The notes: generated by a model from the letters alone, not told the origin. A stretch of 64,000 bases of DNA from Berghia stephanieae (GCA_034508935.3 CM067444.1:28327619-28391618); one strand, 5' to 3'. Shown: positions 47,762 through 60,294, numbered from the stretch's first letter. Numbers and translations: made by a program.

Positions 47762-48195
47762 TGATGCAAAGCATATCCTGTTTCACATGGAGCTTATGAT
47801 TTCTTTTCTTTTTATTTGGGGGGTGGGGGGGGGGGGGGGGGCGTTGTCTACTCTTGTAAATATGATTTTAAAATGATTTGCTACCTTATGCCATTTATAC
47901 AGATCTCATGACTAAAACACAACCGTTTGGGAACAATTTCACATTTTTTCTCCGCACTGCCCTTCTCCCCGCCCCCTCCCCCTCCCCCTCCCCACACTCC
48001 TTGATTTGTTGAAGTTGTAAAATCAACGATAAATGGATTGGCAATTGAAATTCTTTCCAACTTCCTTGATATTACAAATGTATGATAAATATGGGCCAAA
48101 GTAGATTCTTTTATTTTAAGGCCACCCATCGCCTGCAACCAATTTATAATAAATTCGAGATTGGCTAGCCAAATTTGACTAGATGGAGTCCATTG

Positions 48196-48196
<1 letters not shown>

Positions 48197-48262
<66 letters not shown>

Positions 48263-48420
48263 CTACACATGCACCAAAGTTCTGAATCACTTTAAACAAC
48301 ATTGAACACACACACACACACACACACATACACACCACAGTTCTGAATCACTTTAAACAACATTGAACACACACACACACACACACATACACACCACAGT
48401 TCTGAATCGATTTAAACTGA
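48197..48420. repeat. CA-repeat minisatellite, about 68-bp units
   Basis: (CA)n blocks alternate with CAGTTCTGAATCACTTTAAA and CAACATTGAA, three times, a tandem duplication that includes a microsatellite. Confidence 0.9.
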
Positions 48421-48611
48421 CTAGAACACCGCCCCATCACCCCCCCCCCCCCTTTCACCAAGGCCATTTAGTATTTGCTTTTTTGTTAGCAACTGATGTC
48501 TTGTCGTGTTTGAATTGTGTTTTTGTCATCGTCGTCTGCTGTAATCCATGGAAGCTGGAAGAGGAATATTTATAAAACACGTTGTGTCAAGCCCTCATTG
48601 ATACCTGCTGC

Positions 48612-49100
48612 CTGGGTGGGGATCCTGACCTCCCATAGTGGGAAGGGGGGGGGGGGTACATACTGTGTCTCCTATCCCCTTATATCTGTTTGTCCTGGCC
48701 CTGGTCGGAGTCCCTGCTGGGAGGGAAACAGTCAAATGCATAGTTATTGTTTTGGGAGATGATATTTTTCTCCTTGTAAATCATCTCTCTGTTATGTATT
48801 ATTATATTTGTTTTTTTTAATGTATAATGTAAGCATTTGAGTGTATTCCTCTTTGTTGAATTTTGTGCTTTTGTCCGGATGAGACTTATAGGTGATCTCA
48901 AACTAAGTACATTGGTGGTATGCTCTTGGAATCTACATCTCTCCCTATTTGTTCCCAGTTCCCCTTTGTCTTACTTTCTCTTGGGTGCTTTAATTGTAAT
49001 TCTAGAACTTTTTACTATCCCATTTTCTTCCTTTTTACAGGTGCTGATATAACCTAAATGTCATGCAAGCGCCGTAAAACCCTTAAAAACAAACAAAAAC
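48612..49100 (+). mobile_element. R520 retroposon
   Basis: Bounded by 12-bp direct repeats GATACCTGCTGC (48600-48611 and 49101-49112). The 5' start is CTGGGTGGGGATCCTGACCT; the 3' end is GCGCCGTAAAACCCTTAAAA plus a CAAA tail. Confidence 0.87.
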
Positions 49101-49112
49101 GATACCTGCTGC

Positions 49113-50197
49113 TATTTTTACACCCTGGAAAGCAAGGAATGATTTTATGACCACAACAACTTGGGATTCTTGATTTATTTATAGACTAAAGTATACTATT
49201 CTAGTTAGAGATATTTTTTATACCCGATGCATTTTTATACCATTGAAAAAAAAAGCAAAGTATTTATTACCATAATAGTAACACATTGGATATTAGCATT
49301 TTATCTATGCGAAATATTGTAAACTCTCATTGGCAAAGATGTACCCATAAGGAATAGTTTGTTCAAACATTTAACCATAAATCAGCTTTGTTAAACAAAT
49401 TGTTTTTTTGAATGGTTTTATATATGTCATGGTTTACATTCATTAAAAAAAATATTACACATGTATATATAGTCTGTAAAATTGAGAAATAGATTTTTCT
49501 GCTTATATGTATATATTGGGGATTTAAGAATGCAAATTTGATGTATATTATTTTAAAAGTCTATACACAGCTTTTCCCTAATTTTGCCATAACCTTGGCA
49601 AGGAACAGACACTGTGTGTTTGCGGGGATTTTCCTCTTCCAAATAGGATTCAATAGTCTGATGTCACGTCCGCCCAGCAACCAGCAGCTTGGTTCTAAAC
49701 AAAGAAAATTGGTACTTTTTATTCTTCATGCTGGCTAGAACTTTTTCACATGTCATGTGATCAGAATGTATAAAAGTCACAACATGATCAGATTATAATG
49801 TTTTTCTCCTCTGGATACACTTTAAGCTCACCGGAGAAGTATTTCATAAGAGCGGTGATGGAGATAATGGCATCCGCCATTGTTCCGATAGTTTGAAACC
49901 AGTTACTATGCGTCATTCGAGGGAAGTGACGTCACGACTGTTGAACCCTATTGTAGTTTACTTCGTGCAGCTCAATGTGTTGAGTCATTTACATAGGATA
50001 GGTTCAAAATGAGCCAGCATATATGATAGGAAGAATTACCCATCATTCAACAGCAAAGGGTTTTGTCAACTGATGACATGACCTTGCTAATTGGAAATCT
50101 GTAATGCAGATCTTGCACTACAAAAAAGTCGTAGAAATACGAATTTTTGGCTCCATCTACAGAACTGCATACACATCTTTGACTCAATAAATGTTGT
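49113..50197. other. unassigned sequence with a CRE-like site
   Basis: No gene or repeat recognised. A perfect CRE palindrome TGACGTCA is at 49927-49934 in the less AT-rich patch around 49840-49950. That might be promoter debris, but I see no transcript evidence. Confidence 0.4.
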
Positions 50198-50464
50198 TTA
50201 ACTCTCTCCTTGCCATACTTTTTCAAAATTTCACACCCACCCGAAACAAAAATAGATTGATTCATTCAAACAGAAAAGCAAAAAGCACATTCTATATATA
50301 ATATTCTTCAGCAAAATAAGCTCTACAACACAGTGTCAAGTTTTTTTGCTATAATAAAATATCTTTAAATGATGTGATGTAGAAAAGAAATCAGAATGAG
50401 AAAATTGTTGGTAAAATCGTAACGAATGTGACGATTTTCCAATGGTTGGTAAGGAAAGGGTTAA
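50198..50464 (+). mobile_element. TTAA MITE family G copy
   Basis: TTAA plus CTCTCTCCTTGCCA at the left and TTGGTAAGGAAAGGG plus TTAA at the right, in the 12250 orientation. Confidence 0.86.
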
Positions 50465-52150
50465 AAGGAAAGTTTAGTTCCTTGGAACCAATATTGAGGA
50501 CTGGAGCATTTTTGTATAATGATAAGGACAAATTAGATTATTATTTTGCAAAGCTATCTAAAGTGACGTTTTCTTTTTCTTCCTTTTAAACTGAAAATCT
50601 TTGAAATTTCAAGTAGGCAGCTCTGCTAACATCTTTTTTGTTGTTGTTAATTCCGATATTTTCGATTCTTCCCAGTCACGGTCAGCAATGTCAAGATAAA
50701 ATGCTTATCATTTTGATATCATATTGCGAGTAATTTAATCCAATCCAATGATAAAACCATATAACTAATTTTGTAACCAACAAACTGCTGTATGTTTATT
50801 TTTAACGATATATTGATTTGTGATCCACTTGTAGATTTACTCTCATTGTGTTATTCTGTTTGTGATATATATGATTATATTGCATTGTATTTTTAACCTT
50901 CTGTGGCTTCTTTCCCGTTTTTTTGGGGACTTTCGTGATTGGCGGCACTTGATTTTATTGGAGTAAGTTTTCTGTCTCTTTGTAAGTTTTTTATTGAAGA
51001 ATTCTTCTTTTTATTATTTTTTTAAAAACTTTTTTTTTTCTTTTGATTAAAAGAAAAATCAATTATCTTTACTATTTATTTATTAATTTAGAATGGTTAA
51101 ACAAATTGGAATGAATGACTGTTTTCTGTAGAAATGATAAAGGTAAAGCAAGCGTGATAAAATAGCAGCTATGGCTACTTAATGTACATGCCCTAGTTTG
51201 AATGGGCTTTGCCAAAACTCAGATGTATCTATTCAAGGAACCATTGATTTTTTTAAAAACAATTATTTATAGACAGGCCTATTTTTCTAATTTATGTTGC
51301 AGGATTATTGAAATCTATTCTGTACAAATTCTTAACTAATTCATAAAGTAAGTTAGACTTTTGTTTTGTTTGCATTATAATGTGGTTGAATCCTTTTTAA
51401 AAAATAAATGTGAGGTGTTGTCATTTCACATTTTATTTGACACCAGTTTATGAATTGTAATCAGAATCTCATATTTTAGATTGTTTAAGTTTGATTAGAT
51501 TTAGTAATGTAGTTCTTTGTGATTTCGGTGTCGGGTGTGTAGGAGAGGGATTCATGATAATGTTTTAAAAGTTGCTTCAAAAGTCATATAACATTACATT
51601 TATTCATTTCTCAACTTATTCACTTCTGTATTTTGATTTTGTCATTAATTTATTGAAAAGACATTCAGTAGTTATAATTTCCTTGCAATTTTCATGTCGT
51701 AAAGCAATTCATAATTAAGTGCTTAGAGCCTGTGACAGCGAGGTGAAGCACAATATAAATGCCATTTATTATAATTATCAATGGTATTTGAAATTTATTA
51801 AAATAACAACTACAGTCGAAAAGATAAGACTTTTTGATTTCCAGTTTCTTTCTTTCTTTTTTCTTCTTTCTACTTCAATGGTTCTTAGTTTAATTTATGA
51901 TGTTCTGGTGAGTAGTGGTGATTTAAATTAATCAAAAAATTGACAATAAGTACAGTTAAAAAAAATTTTCTTTCCTCTATGGCACCATAAAACCTTTAAA
52001 AACAAAACAAACAAGCAAGGAACCTAGAAGATAAATTAGAGAACATGATTCAAATTGACTGATTTGTAGGATATACGTGCAAAAACATTTAATGATAATA
52101 TTAAGTTGTCCCATTTCCTAAGCTAATCTGATTGAGGTCATATAATTGTC
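50465..52150. other. unassigned AT-rich sequence
   Basis: No gene recognised. A SINE-type tail scrap (GTGACAGCGAGGTGAAGCAC, ATATAAATGCCATTTATTAT) is at 51718-51778. Confidence 0.5.
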
Positions 52151-52157
52151 ATGTACT

Positions 52158-52311
52158 GTACATTGATTATTTCATGGAATGTAGTGTAATGTATTGGTAT
52201 GAAATTCCATACATTGATTATTTCATGGAATTAAGTGTATTTTATTGGTATGAAATTCCATACATTGATTATTTCATGGAATCTAGTGTAATGTATTGGT
52301 ATGAAATTCCA
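52158..52311. repeat. 51-bp tandem repeat, 3 units
   Basis: Units TACATTGATTATTTCATGGA ... GGTATGAAATTCCA, each 51 bp with 3-5 differences. They are open in one + strand frame as 17-residue repeats (YIDYFMESSVMYWYEIP), probably by chance. Confidence 0.93.
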
Positions 52312-52421
52312 GCCATCCATCAAACCTCTATTACTATTATGTTTGTATATAATGGTTTTGAATGTATAAATGTATTAATTGGTCATAATACGATCAGACG
52401 GGTTGTGCCCCTTTATTTCTG

Positions 52422-52533
<112 letters not shown>

Positions 52534-52674
52534 CCATTTAAATTAAGAGTTATTTGGTATTTTATGTTATCATTAGCATGTACTTATTATTAGCATGTTG
52601 AAACATTTTATAGAATTCAGTTATTTTCTTTTGAACTGATGTAATTTCATAGACGAAGTAAATTAAATTGTATT

Positions 52675-53783
52675 GACTTGACTTGACTTGACTTAGATGC
52701 CTTTCGCGTCTCGACCGAAAGATCGGGTCGCCTTGGCTGTTTCCAGTATTTCCTGTGTGAGGTGTCTCCAATATTGCCGGTCCTCTGCTAGGGTTCTCAG
52801 ATTTTCAAGGTCCCCTGCCGTTATGAGACTAATGCTTTGTCCAAGTGTTGTGAGGTTTTTGTTTAGGATCACAGGGAGTGTTGTGATCGGTCTTCCTCTG
52901 AAAAGGTTCCCGTGTTTTTGGAAGTATCCCGACATGGCTTGGTTTGCTGGTATGTTTTTGTCCCTGCGTAGTATGTGACCGAAAAGTTGCCATCGTTGTT
53001 GTAAAATGTCAAGGGAGATTGGTCTTTCTTTTGTGATCTTATAGAGTGATTCATTTGAGATCTTTTTGGGGTATTTGATGTCCAGTACCCTTCTTAGCTG
53101 TGTGCGATGGAAGGCATCCAGATGTTCTTCTTCGGATTTTGTCAACGCCCAAGTGCCGCAGTTATACAGAAGTACCGGTTTTACAAGAGCATGGTACAGT
53201 TTCAGTTTGGTTTTTCTCTTTATTTTGTCACCTCTAATCCATACATTGGTGAGTTTACTGAGTGCGGCGTTTGATAGCTGTTTTCTTCTTTGTACATCCT
53301 CGGTGCACATCGGACGTTGTATGGACACATAAATGGTTGGCAGCAAAGGCACTCAAAGAAAACATATCCATAACAATAACCGGAATCGATATGTCCGCAG
53401 CCTTTGATACGATCGACAGAGGAAAACTTTTGGAGATATTAACAGAAATAGTAGACGAAGACGAGCTCCGAATAATCCGATTTCTCCTCAGCAACACAAA
53501 GATACAACCAAGGATATACGGGGCCACAAAACAGACGCAGTTCGAAAGTAACATCGGGACCCCCCAAGGAGATAGTCTGAGCCCGATTCTGTTCACAATA
53601 TACTTAGAACACGCTCTGAAAGAAGTTCGAAAAGTCATTCCAAAACCAACGACTCATATTGAGAATGCAATCCCTAGAGAAATCGCCTATGCAGATGATG
53701 TCGATTTTATTGGATCAACACCAGCAAATATAGACATCATACAAAATACCCTCATGAAATATAACCTCCAAGTCAATGCCAAT
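52675..53783 (-). mobile_element. RTE-like LINE, copy C, 5'-truncated with a twin-priming inversion
   Basis: The 3' part lies on the minus strand (52675-53305, equal to 46727-47346 of copy B with a longer AAGTC tail). The preceding part lies on the plus strand (53305-53783, equal to about 46171-46653). About 73 bp between them in the source are missing, and one base overlaps at the junction. The 9-bp target duplication AATTGTATT is at 52666-52674 and 53781-53789. This is the expected product of twin priming. Confidence 0.93.
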
Positions 53784-53789
53784 TGTATT

Positions 53790-54264
53790 TACGTTTCTTT
53801 TTAAAAGGGGAAATAAAATTCTAAAGAATCTAGAATTTTTTCTCTTATGCAATGATGAAAAGCGGCTGTAAAACTAATTTGTAGGCTATTGTTTATCACA
53901 TTAAGAACTCCATCATCCATCATATACTTCATTATAAATGGACAGGAATGGCTTGCTATATTTTATGAATGTATAATTATTTGATTGAAGTAAAATTATC
54001 ATATTTTAATTTAACTTTTGATATTTTACCATATTCTAAACCTATGTCACGTTTACATTATTATATAAATAAATTGTAAAGCATATTTAGTTTATAATTT
54101 GAGATATGATTTGTATTTTAGTTAATACCGTGATTTGTGTGTTAGTTAATCCCATGCACTCGTTGAACAAGCCTGCTTTCCAATGGGTGAGTGTTCTGTT
54201 TGGTCCAATCTTGCTGGTTTTTTATGTATCGCACCTGAATCTTCTGTACTGATAGTTTTGACGT
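53790..54264. other. unassigned AT-rich sequence
   Basis: No feature recognised between LINE copy C and the next R520 element. Confidence 0.5.
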
Positions 54265-54808
54265 CTGGGTGGGGTTCCTGACCTCCCATACTGGGCATGG
54301 AGGCACTTACTGTGCCTTCTATCCCCCTAATCTGTTTTCCAACTTGCTTTCTGTCTTTGTCTTGGAATGAAATTACTTGGTTTTGTCCTGGTCCTGGTCG
54401 GATGCTCTGGCTGAGAGGGAAACAGTCAAATGTATAGTTAGTTTTAGGAGATTATATTTTTTTCCTTGTAAATCATCTCTCTGTTATGCACTGTATTATG
54501 TTTTCTTTATATTATATATGATTTGTAAGACGAGTGTATTACTCTTAGTGGGGACCTATGCTTGTGTCTGGATGAGACTTTTAGTGATCTCAAACTAAGT
54601 ACTTTGATAGTGTGCTCTTGGAATCTACACCCGTTTCTTATTTGAACCAATTCCCCTATGTCTTACCTTCTCTTGGGTGCTTTAATTGTAATTCTAGAAC
54701 TTTTTACTTTCCCATTTTCTTCCTTTCTACTGGCGCTGATATGACCTTTATGTGTTGCAAGTGCCGTAAAACCCTCAAAAAACAAAAAAAAAAAAAAAAA
54801 AAAAAAGT
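54265..54808 (+). mobile_element. R520 retroposon
   Basis: 5' start CTGGGTGGGGTTCCTGACCT. The 3' end is GTGCCGTAAAACCCTCAAAA plus about 25 A. A short possible target duplication TTGACGT flanks it. Confidence 0.84.
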
Positions 54809-54885
54809 GTTGACGTTGTGACCTCTGTCTTACTGACACAATTTGGTTCTTCCTGTGTCCAGATAGAGGAAGTGGAGGGGGAGGG

Positions 54886-54886
54886 G

Positions 54887-54930
<44 letters not shown>

Positions 54931-54958
54931 AGAGAGGAGAGAGAGAGAGAGAGAGAGC
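54886..54958. repeat. (GA)n microsatellite
   Basis: GA repeat of about 70 bp. Confidence 0.95.
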
Positions 54959-55357
54959 GTTAGGTGTATGTGTGTGTGTATGTGGGCTGGGGGAGAGTCT
55001 GTCTTGTTAATTAATTATCACTGCTATATTTGTATTAAAAAAATTTTTTTTTGCAACTTATGCCCTCCATTTCAATTCGTCCTTTTTACCTTACTTTTTC
55101 AATCAGGCACTTGCTGACTTCATTCAAAACCTTTTGAGCTCTTTGGTTTTGAATGGGATTATTTCTCTTTATTCCTTATAGAGCGTATGGGATACGAAGG
55201 CACAATCATGTTTTCAGCAGGTTTACCCTACGAGGGGTCATGACAACCCTGCCGTTTTCACTGCTCTGTTCACCAATCATCTCCACGGATCCTCCTCCCC
55301 TTCTTCTTGTTGTTCTTTTTGTTCTTGTTCTTGTTGTTCTTGTTCTTGTTCTTCTTC

Positions 55358-55597
55358 GGCTATGTGGTATGACTTTCACCTTTGGACTGGAAAGTTTAGG
55401 GTTCAAGTCCTGTTCCGAGCGGCGCTTAGTTTAATTGTTGGAAAAAGCTCTTTACTCACATTCTCTCACCGTACTCCGGTATAAAATGAGTACTTGGTAG
55501 TTAGTGTATCTGTTGATTAAAACTTGCAATATCGCCTAACAGGCATCATGTCTCGTCCTACATACTGTTGCTGTTGGTTGGGACTTTGCAAAGTCCC
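55358..55597 (+). mobile_element. SINE family A copy, tail lost
   Basis: Head TCGGCTATGTGGTATGACTT, B-box-like GGGTTCAAGTCCTG, middle TCACCGTACTCC.GTATAAAA. It ends near TTGCTGTTGGTTGGGAC without the family tail. Confidence 0.82.
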
Positions 55598-55744
55598 AGG
55601 TTTGAGAGTTTTTGCCAAGATGAGGATCATTTATATCAATTGATGTTCGAAGGACGAGTTTTCTGGCCAAATATTTTTTAAATACATAGTTTTCCAGAGT
55701 ATGACAGTAAACTGGATAATTACATGTATATCATATTGTACACA

Positions 55745-56073
55745 TTAACTCTTTCAGCACTGATTCTATGTTCATATTTCCATCACAAAATGGCTGACAC
55801 CTGATCGAAGCAGCATGAGAATGATAGGCTAAGACAAAGCGACTTTCGAATTCAGCACAAAATCTCAATTAAAATACCCCCCCTTGGGCCAACTGAATGC
55901 TCTGATGAAAGAAATGATACCATTGGTTCAATTTATAGTACTTTTGTAGAAAGTAGGATTGAATTACATTATTGTTTTTGCCTTTCAAGACTGGCCGCAC
56001 TGTGTGGCCATTGGCCAGTAGAACATATTCTGCTCTGGCCGCACAGTGTGGCCAGTGGCGCTGAAAGAGTTAA
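55745..56073 (+). mobile_element. TTAA MITE family F, complete copy
   Basis: 329 bp from TTAA (55745-55748) to TTAA (56070-56073), with ends CTCTTTCAGCAC and GCGCTGAAAGAG. The interior carries AAAATGGCTGACACCTGATC and a GGCCGCACTGTG-rich right part. Non-coding. The TTAA duplication points to piggyBac-type mobilisation by inference. Confidence 0.9.
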
Positions 56074-56478
56074 TAAGGCTTTGTAAATTATTCTTTCACC
56101 TACACTATTCTAAGTCATCTATTTTCATACTGTAACTTTAAGTTGATATTTTTAAAATCTTTTTTTTTTGGACTATTATTAGTATTATACAGATGTTCTT
56201 CCCCCCCCCCCCCCCCCACCCCACCCCACACCTTGATTTTTTATTTTGTAAGAACGCTATCTGAATACGATTTATTTAATGTTTTGCATTATGGTGATTT
56301 AATAAATGCCAATAATATGTACAGCTGTCATTTCGGGATAATTCAATTGTGACCCATTATGTCAATCTGTTTTTATCTTAGAATGAACTAGATGTAGAAA
56401 ATGGAGTTTACAATTTTTAAATATTTAAAAAATCAGAATTGGGAAATCTGAGTTCTTTTAAGGTAAAGAAGCAAAACT

Positions 56479-56480
56479 AA

Positions 56481-56516
<36 letters not shown>

Positions 56517-56517
56517 T

Positions 56518-56562
<45 letters not shown>

Positions 56563-56620
56563 CTCTCTCTCTCCTCTCTCTCTCTTTCTTTCTCTCCTCT
56601 CTCTCTCTCTCTTCTCTCTT

Positions 56621-56690
<70 letters not shown>
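56479..56690. repeat. (CT)n microsatellite
   Basis: About 210 bp of CT repeat with TTTC interruptions; a poly(C) run of about 18 is at 56201-56218. Confidence 0.96.
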
Positions 56691-56692
<2 letters not shown>

Positions 56693-56764
56693 AAGGCTTT
56701 TTTGTGCTTTTTCTTTATATGTTAAGTTAAAAATTTAATCGTATGTATCAGATTTACTCCAATT

Positions 56765-56945
56765 TAGGTCAGCGAGGCTCAGCGGTACCGGCTTTGCTTC
56801 GTACCTGAAAGGTACAGAGCTCGAATACCTGCTGCGCTGTGTGGCGGGGCTGACGCATGGGTTATTCCAGTCTCCCCTTGGAATAGACCCTAAAGACAAA
56901 TTTCCCCAATGGGATGAATAATAAAGGGAATTTATTTATAACACT
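56765..56945 (+). mobile_element. SINE family B copy, partly deleted
   Basis: Head GGTCAGCGAGGCTCAGCGGT, then CTTCGTACCTGAAAGGTACA, an internal deletion, and the end GGAATAGACCCTAAAGACAA plus GGGATGAATAATAAAGGG. Confidence 0.84.
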
Positions 56946-57097
56946 CCTTTGACATGGTTGGTCACAATTGGTGTTGTCAGATTGTTCTTTCCTATTAGAG
57001 TCAATTTTGGATTTTAAAAAATTAATTGTCTGACAAACTCTTTTCCAATACCATGGAATGGGTTGATTAAGGCCAGGTGGGCTGACTAAAAAATGGG

Positions 57098-57396
57098 CTT
57101 TTATATAGAGGAATATCCACTAAACGTGCTCAAAGCGCTTTACAATGGGTTCCTGTCCAACAGCAACATTAAACATTTAGGACAAGACATGATGCTTGTA
57201 GGCGATATTATAATTTTTTTCTTATAGACACAACGCTGTTAATGGCCAGGTAATCATTTTACACCTTAGTACGGTGAGAGATTGTGAATAAAGAGCCTTT
57301 TCCAAGGACTCAACTATGCGTAGAGCGAGGCTGGAACCCAGGACCTTCTGATCTGAAAGCAAGTGTAATACCACAAGGCCACATAGCTGCACTCAG
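57098..57396 (-). mobile_element. SINE family A copy
   Basis: Minus-strand copy from tail (GGCTTTTATATAGAGGAATA) to head (CCACAAGGCCACATAGCTGC). It lies 12 bp from the next MITE. Confidence 0.88.
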
Positions 57397-57407
57397 ATTG
57401 ATAATTA

Positions 57408-57723
57408 TTAACTCTTTCAGCACTGGGGCTATATTCGCATTTCCGTAACAAAATGGCTGACACCTGATTGAGGCAGCATGAGAATGACAAGCTAAGTCAA
57501 AGCGACGTTCAAAATCGGCGCTAAATCTCAATTAAAATACCCCCCTCCCAGGGCCAATTGAATGTTCTGATGAAAGAAATGATACCATTGGTTCAATTTA
57601 TAGTACTTTTGTAGAAACTATGATTGGATTAAATTATTGTTTTTACATTTCAAGACTGGCCGCACTGTGGGGCCATTGGCCAGCAGAACAGCATAAAGCA
57701 GCCAATGGCGCTGAAAGAGTTAA
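57408..57723 (+). mobile_element. TTAA MITE family F, complete copy
   Basis: 316 bp from TTAA to TTAA, same ends as the copy at 55745 and same interior blocks. The target TTAA is duplicated (57408-57411 and 57720-57723). Confidence 0.9.
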
Positions 57724-57832
57724 ACAAATATGGTAAACTGCCATCCCTTGATAGATTTGTGGTCTTTTTAGACATCTTGATATGATCTATCTTGACATAG
57801 AAATATACTGTCTGATGTTCTTTTTCTAAAAT

Positions 57833-58131
57833 GCGGCTATGTGGTCTTGTGGTATGACACTGGCTTTCGGATCAGAAGGTCCTGGGTTCGAGCCTTGCTC
57901 AGTGCATAGTTGAATCCTTGGAAAAGGCTCTTTACTCATTTTCCCTCACCGTACTCAGGTGTAAAATGAGTGCCTGGCCGTCAATAGCTTTGTCCCTGTC
58001 GGAAAAAATTGTAATATCACCTAACAGGCATCATGTCTTGTCCAACATGTTAAGTGTTGCTGTTCGTCAGGGACTCCTTGTAAAACGCTTTGAGCATGTT
58101 CAGTGGATATTGTGCTATATAAAAGCTCGAG
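57833..58131 (+). mobile_element. SINE family A copy, well preserved
   Basis: Head TGCGGCTATGTGGTCTTGTG with canonical B box GGGTTCGAGCC; middle and tail intact, ending ATATAAAAGCTCGAG. This is the best copy for defining the family. Confidence 0.9.
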
Positions 58132-58287
58132 TTTAAAGTGTAGGAAAGGGTTCACCCTTATCAAATATATCAAATAATTCAAATTCTACCATAATATTTC
58201 TTTAATAATTTTCAATCTGGAGGACACGGTTGGAGTCTGGTTTGTCTTAGTCACCTCTTAGATTGCATGCATCTCTCAAGTGACTGA

Positions 58288-58836
58288 GTGGGTAGGGTTC
58301 CTGACCTCCCATAGTGGGCAGGGAGGTACTTACTGTGTCTTCAACTCCCTGTATCTGTTTTCTAACATGCTTTCTGTCTTTGTCTTGGAATAAGATTACT
58401 TGGTTTTGTCCTGACTGGCCGATACCCTGTCTGAGAGGGAAAGTCACAAATGTAAATCGTTAATTTTGGGAGATGATATTTTTTTCCTTGCAAATCATCT
58501 CTCTGTTGTTCATTGTATTGTGTTCTGTTTACATATTATATATGATTTGTAAACATTGAGTGTATTCCTCTTAGTGAGGACCTGTGCTTGTGCCTGGATG
58601 AGACTTTTAGGTGATCTCATACTAAGTACTTTGATAGTGTGCTCTGGAATCTACATCTGTTTTCTATTTGAACCAATTCCCCTTTGTCATACCTTTTCTT
58701 GAGTGCTTTAATTGTACTTCTAGATCTATATCTTTTTACTATCCCATTTCCCCCCTTTTTTTTTTACAAGCGCTGATGTGACCTTAATGTGTTGCAAGCG
58801 CTGTAAAACCCTTAAAAACAAACAAACAAACTACAC
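58288..58836 (+). mobile_element. R520 retroposon
   Basis: Near-direct repeats CAAGTGACTGA (58277-58287) and CAAGAGACTGA (58837-58847) flank it. It starts GTGGGTAGGGTTCCTGACCT and ends CCCTTAAAAACAAACAAACA. Confidence 0.86.
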
Positions 58837-59024
58837 CAAGAGACTGACACCGTAACTCAGCCTTGCTTCTGCACAATACGTACTTGAAATCCTGCACAGC
58901 AGACTGTGTTAAGATTAAGATTCACATCTTTTGTCACTGCTGCCTCGAGGTTGGAATTGGGACTGTCAGCAAAATAAAAAAGGCAGCTACGATATAACAC
59001 GGACGACAATGTATTCATCTTGCA

Positions 59025-59026
<2 letters not shown>

Positions 59027-59062
<36 letters not shown>

Positions 59063-59283
59063 CTCCTCTCTCTATCCCTCTTCCCTCTCTCTCTCCCTGT
59101 CCCTCCCCCTCTCTCTCTATCCCCCCCCTCTCAGTCTCCTTTCTCTCTCTCTCTCCCTCTCTCTCCCTCCCCCCCTCTCTCTATCTCTTCTCTCTCCATC
59201 CCTTCCTTCTTTTCTCTCTCTCTCTCTCTCTCTCTCTCCCTCCCCCCTCTCTCTATCTCTTCTCTCTCATCCCTTCCTCCTTC

Positions 59284-59357
<74 letters not shown>

Positions 59358-59362
59358 TCTTT
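59027..59362. repeat. (CT)n-rich tract
   Basis: About 335 bp of impure CT repeat; two overlapping long open frames of S, L and P are artefacts of it. Confidence 0.96.
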
Positions 59363-59704
59363 TTTAATGTTCATTTTTAAAATCATATATAGACCCATGT
59401 TAACTTTTAAACGATCTTCATAAATATATTAAGTAGTGATATAACTAATGTAAAATCTTCCTACATTCTTCCTTTATGTGGATGCTGAAATATCTCAAAT
59501 CAGTGAAAATGCTCTCAAAGTTTTCTTCCATTGTCTTCTCATCTGTCAGTAATGAACACTAGATATTTATCTTTTAATTCATCATTGCATTTTTCCCCCT
59601 GGGGGATGTATGACCTTAATAAAGTGTTACAAGAGGTGCCGTATAGGTCCTAGATATATTCCTGTAACCAAAATCCTGTTTTCTACAATTCATTTTTTTT
59701 TCTG

Positions 59705-60018
59705 GTGCGGTTGTTGTTTTGGAAGATGATATTTTTTCCCTTGTAAATCATCCCTCTGTTATGTAGTATAATATTTGTTATTTTGAATGTATAATGTAAG
59801 CATTTGAGTGTGTTTTTCTTAGTTGAATCTTGTGCTTGTGTACGGATGAGACTTATAGATGATCTCAAACTAAGTACACTGATGGTGAGCTCTTGGAATC
59901 TACGTCTGTTCCCTATTTGACTGCAACTTTGTGCTTTCAACTGTAAACCTATACCTTTTTTGACTATCCCATTTTCTTCCATTTTATTGGCGTTGAAATG
60001 ACCTAAATGCGTCGCAAA
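59705..60018 (+). mobile_element. R520 3' fragment
   Basis: 5'-truncated: starts near TTGTTTTGGAAGATGATATT, passes GATGATCTCAAACTAAGTAC and ends at the decayed GGCGTTGAAATGACCTAAAT block. Confidence 0.8.
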
Positions 60019-60080
60019 CAATAGAAACTAAACCACCTCAACATACTGTTTTTACTTGACAAGTCACATTTATGCTGATT

Positions 60081-60294
60081 CCGTTTATGATTGGTCCACC
60101 TTATCATCGCCCGTTTATGATTGGTCCACCTTATCATCGCCCGTTTATGATTGGTCCATCCTATCATCGCCCGTTTATGATTTGTCCACCCTATCATCGC
60201 CCGTTTATGATTGGTCCACCCTATCATCGCCCGTTTATGATTGGTCCACCCTATCATCGCCCGTTTATGATTGGTCCACCCTATCATTGCCCGT
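60081..60294. repeat. 30-bp tandem repeat, 7 units
   Basis: Seven units of CCGTTTATGATTGGTCCACC plus CTATCATCGC with very few changes. Each has ATTGG, an inverted CCAAT box. Open in more than one frame because 30 is a multiple of three. Confidence 0.96.

Noticed and set aside
49840-49950. Promoter of a downstream gene at the CRE-like site
   Set aside because: The TGACGTCA palindrome alone is weak and no exon or transcript signal follows.
53262-53804. A fused 180-residue frame starting in the LINE inversion joint
   Set aside because: It reads across the twin-priming junction; the first residues are antisense LINE sequence.
58931-59380. 149-residue serine/leucine/proline-rich protein
   Set aside because: CT-repeat tract, no conserved features.
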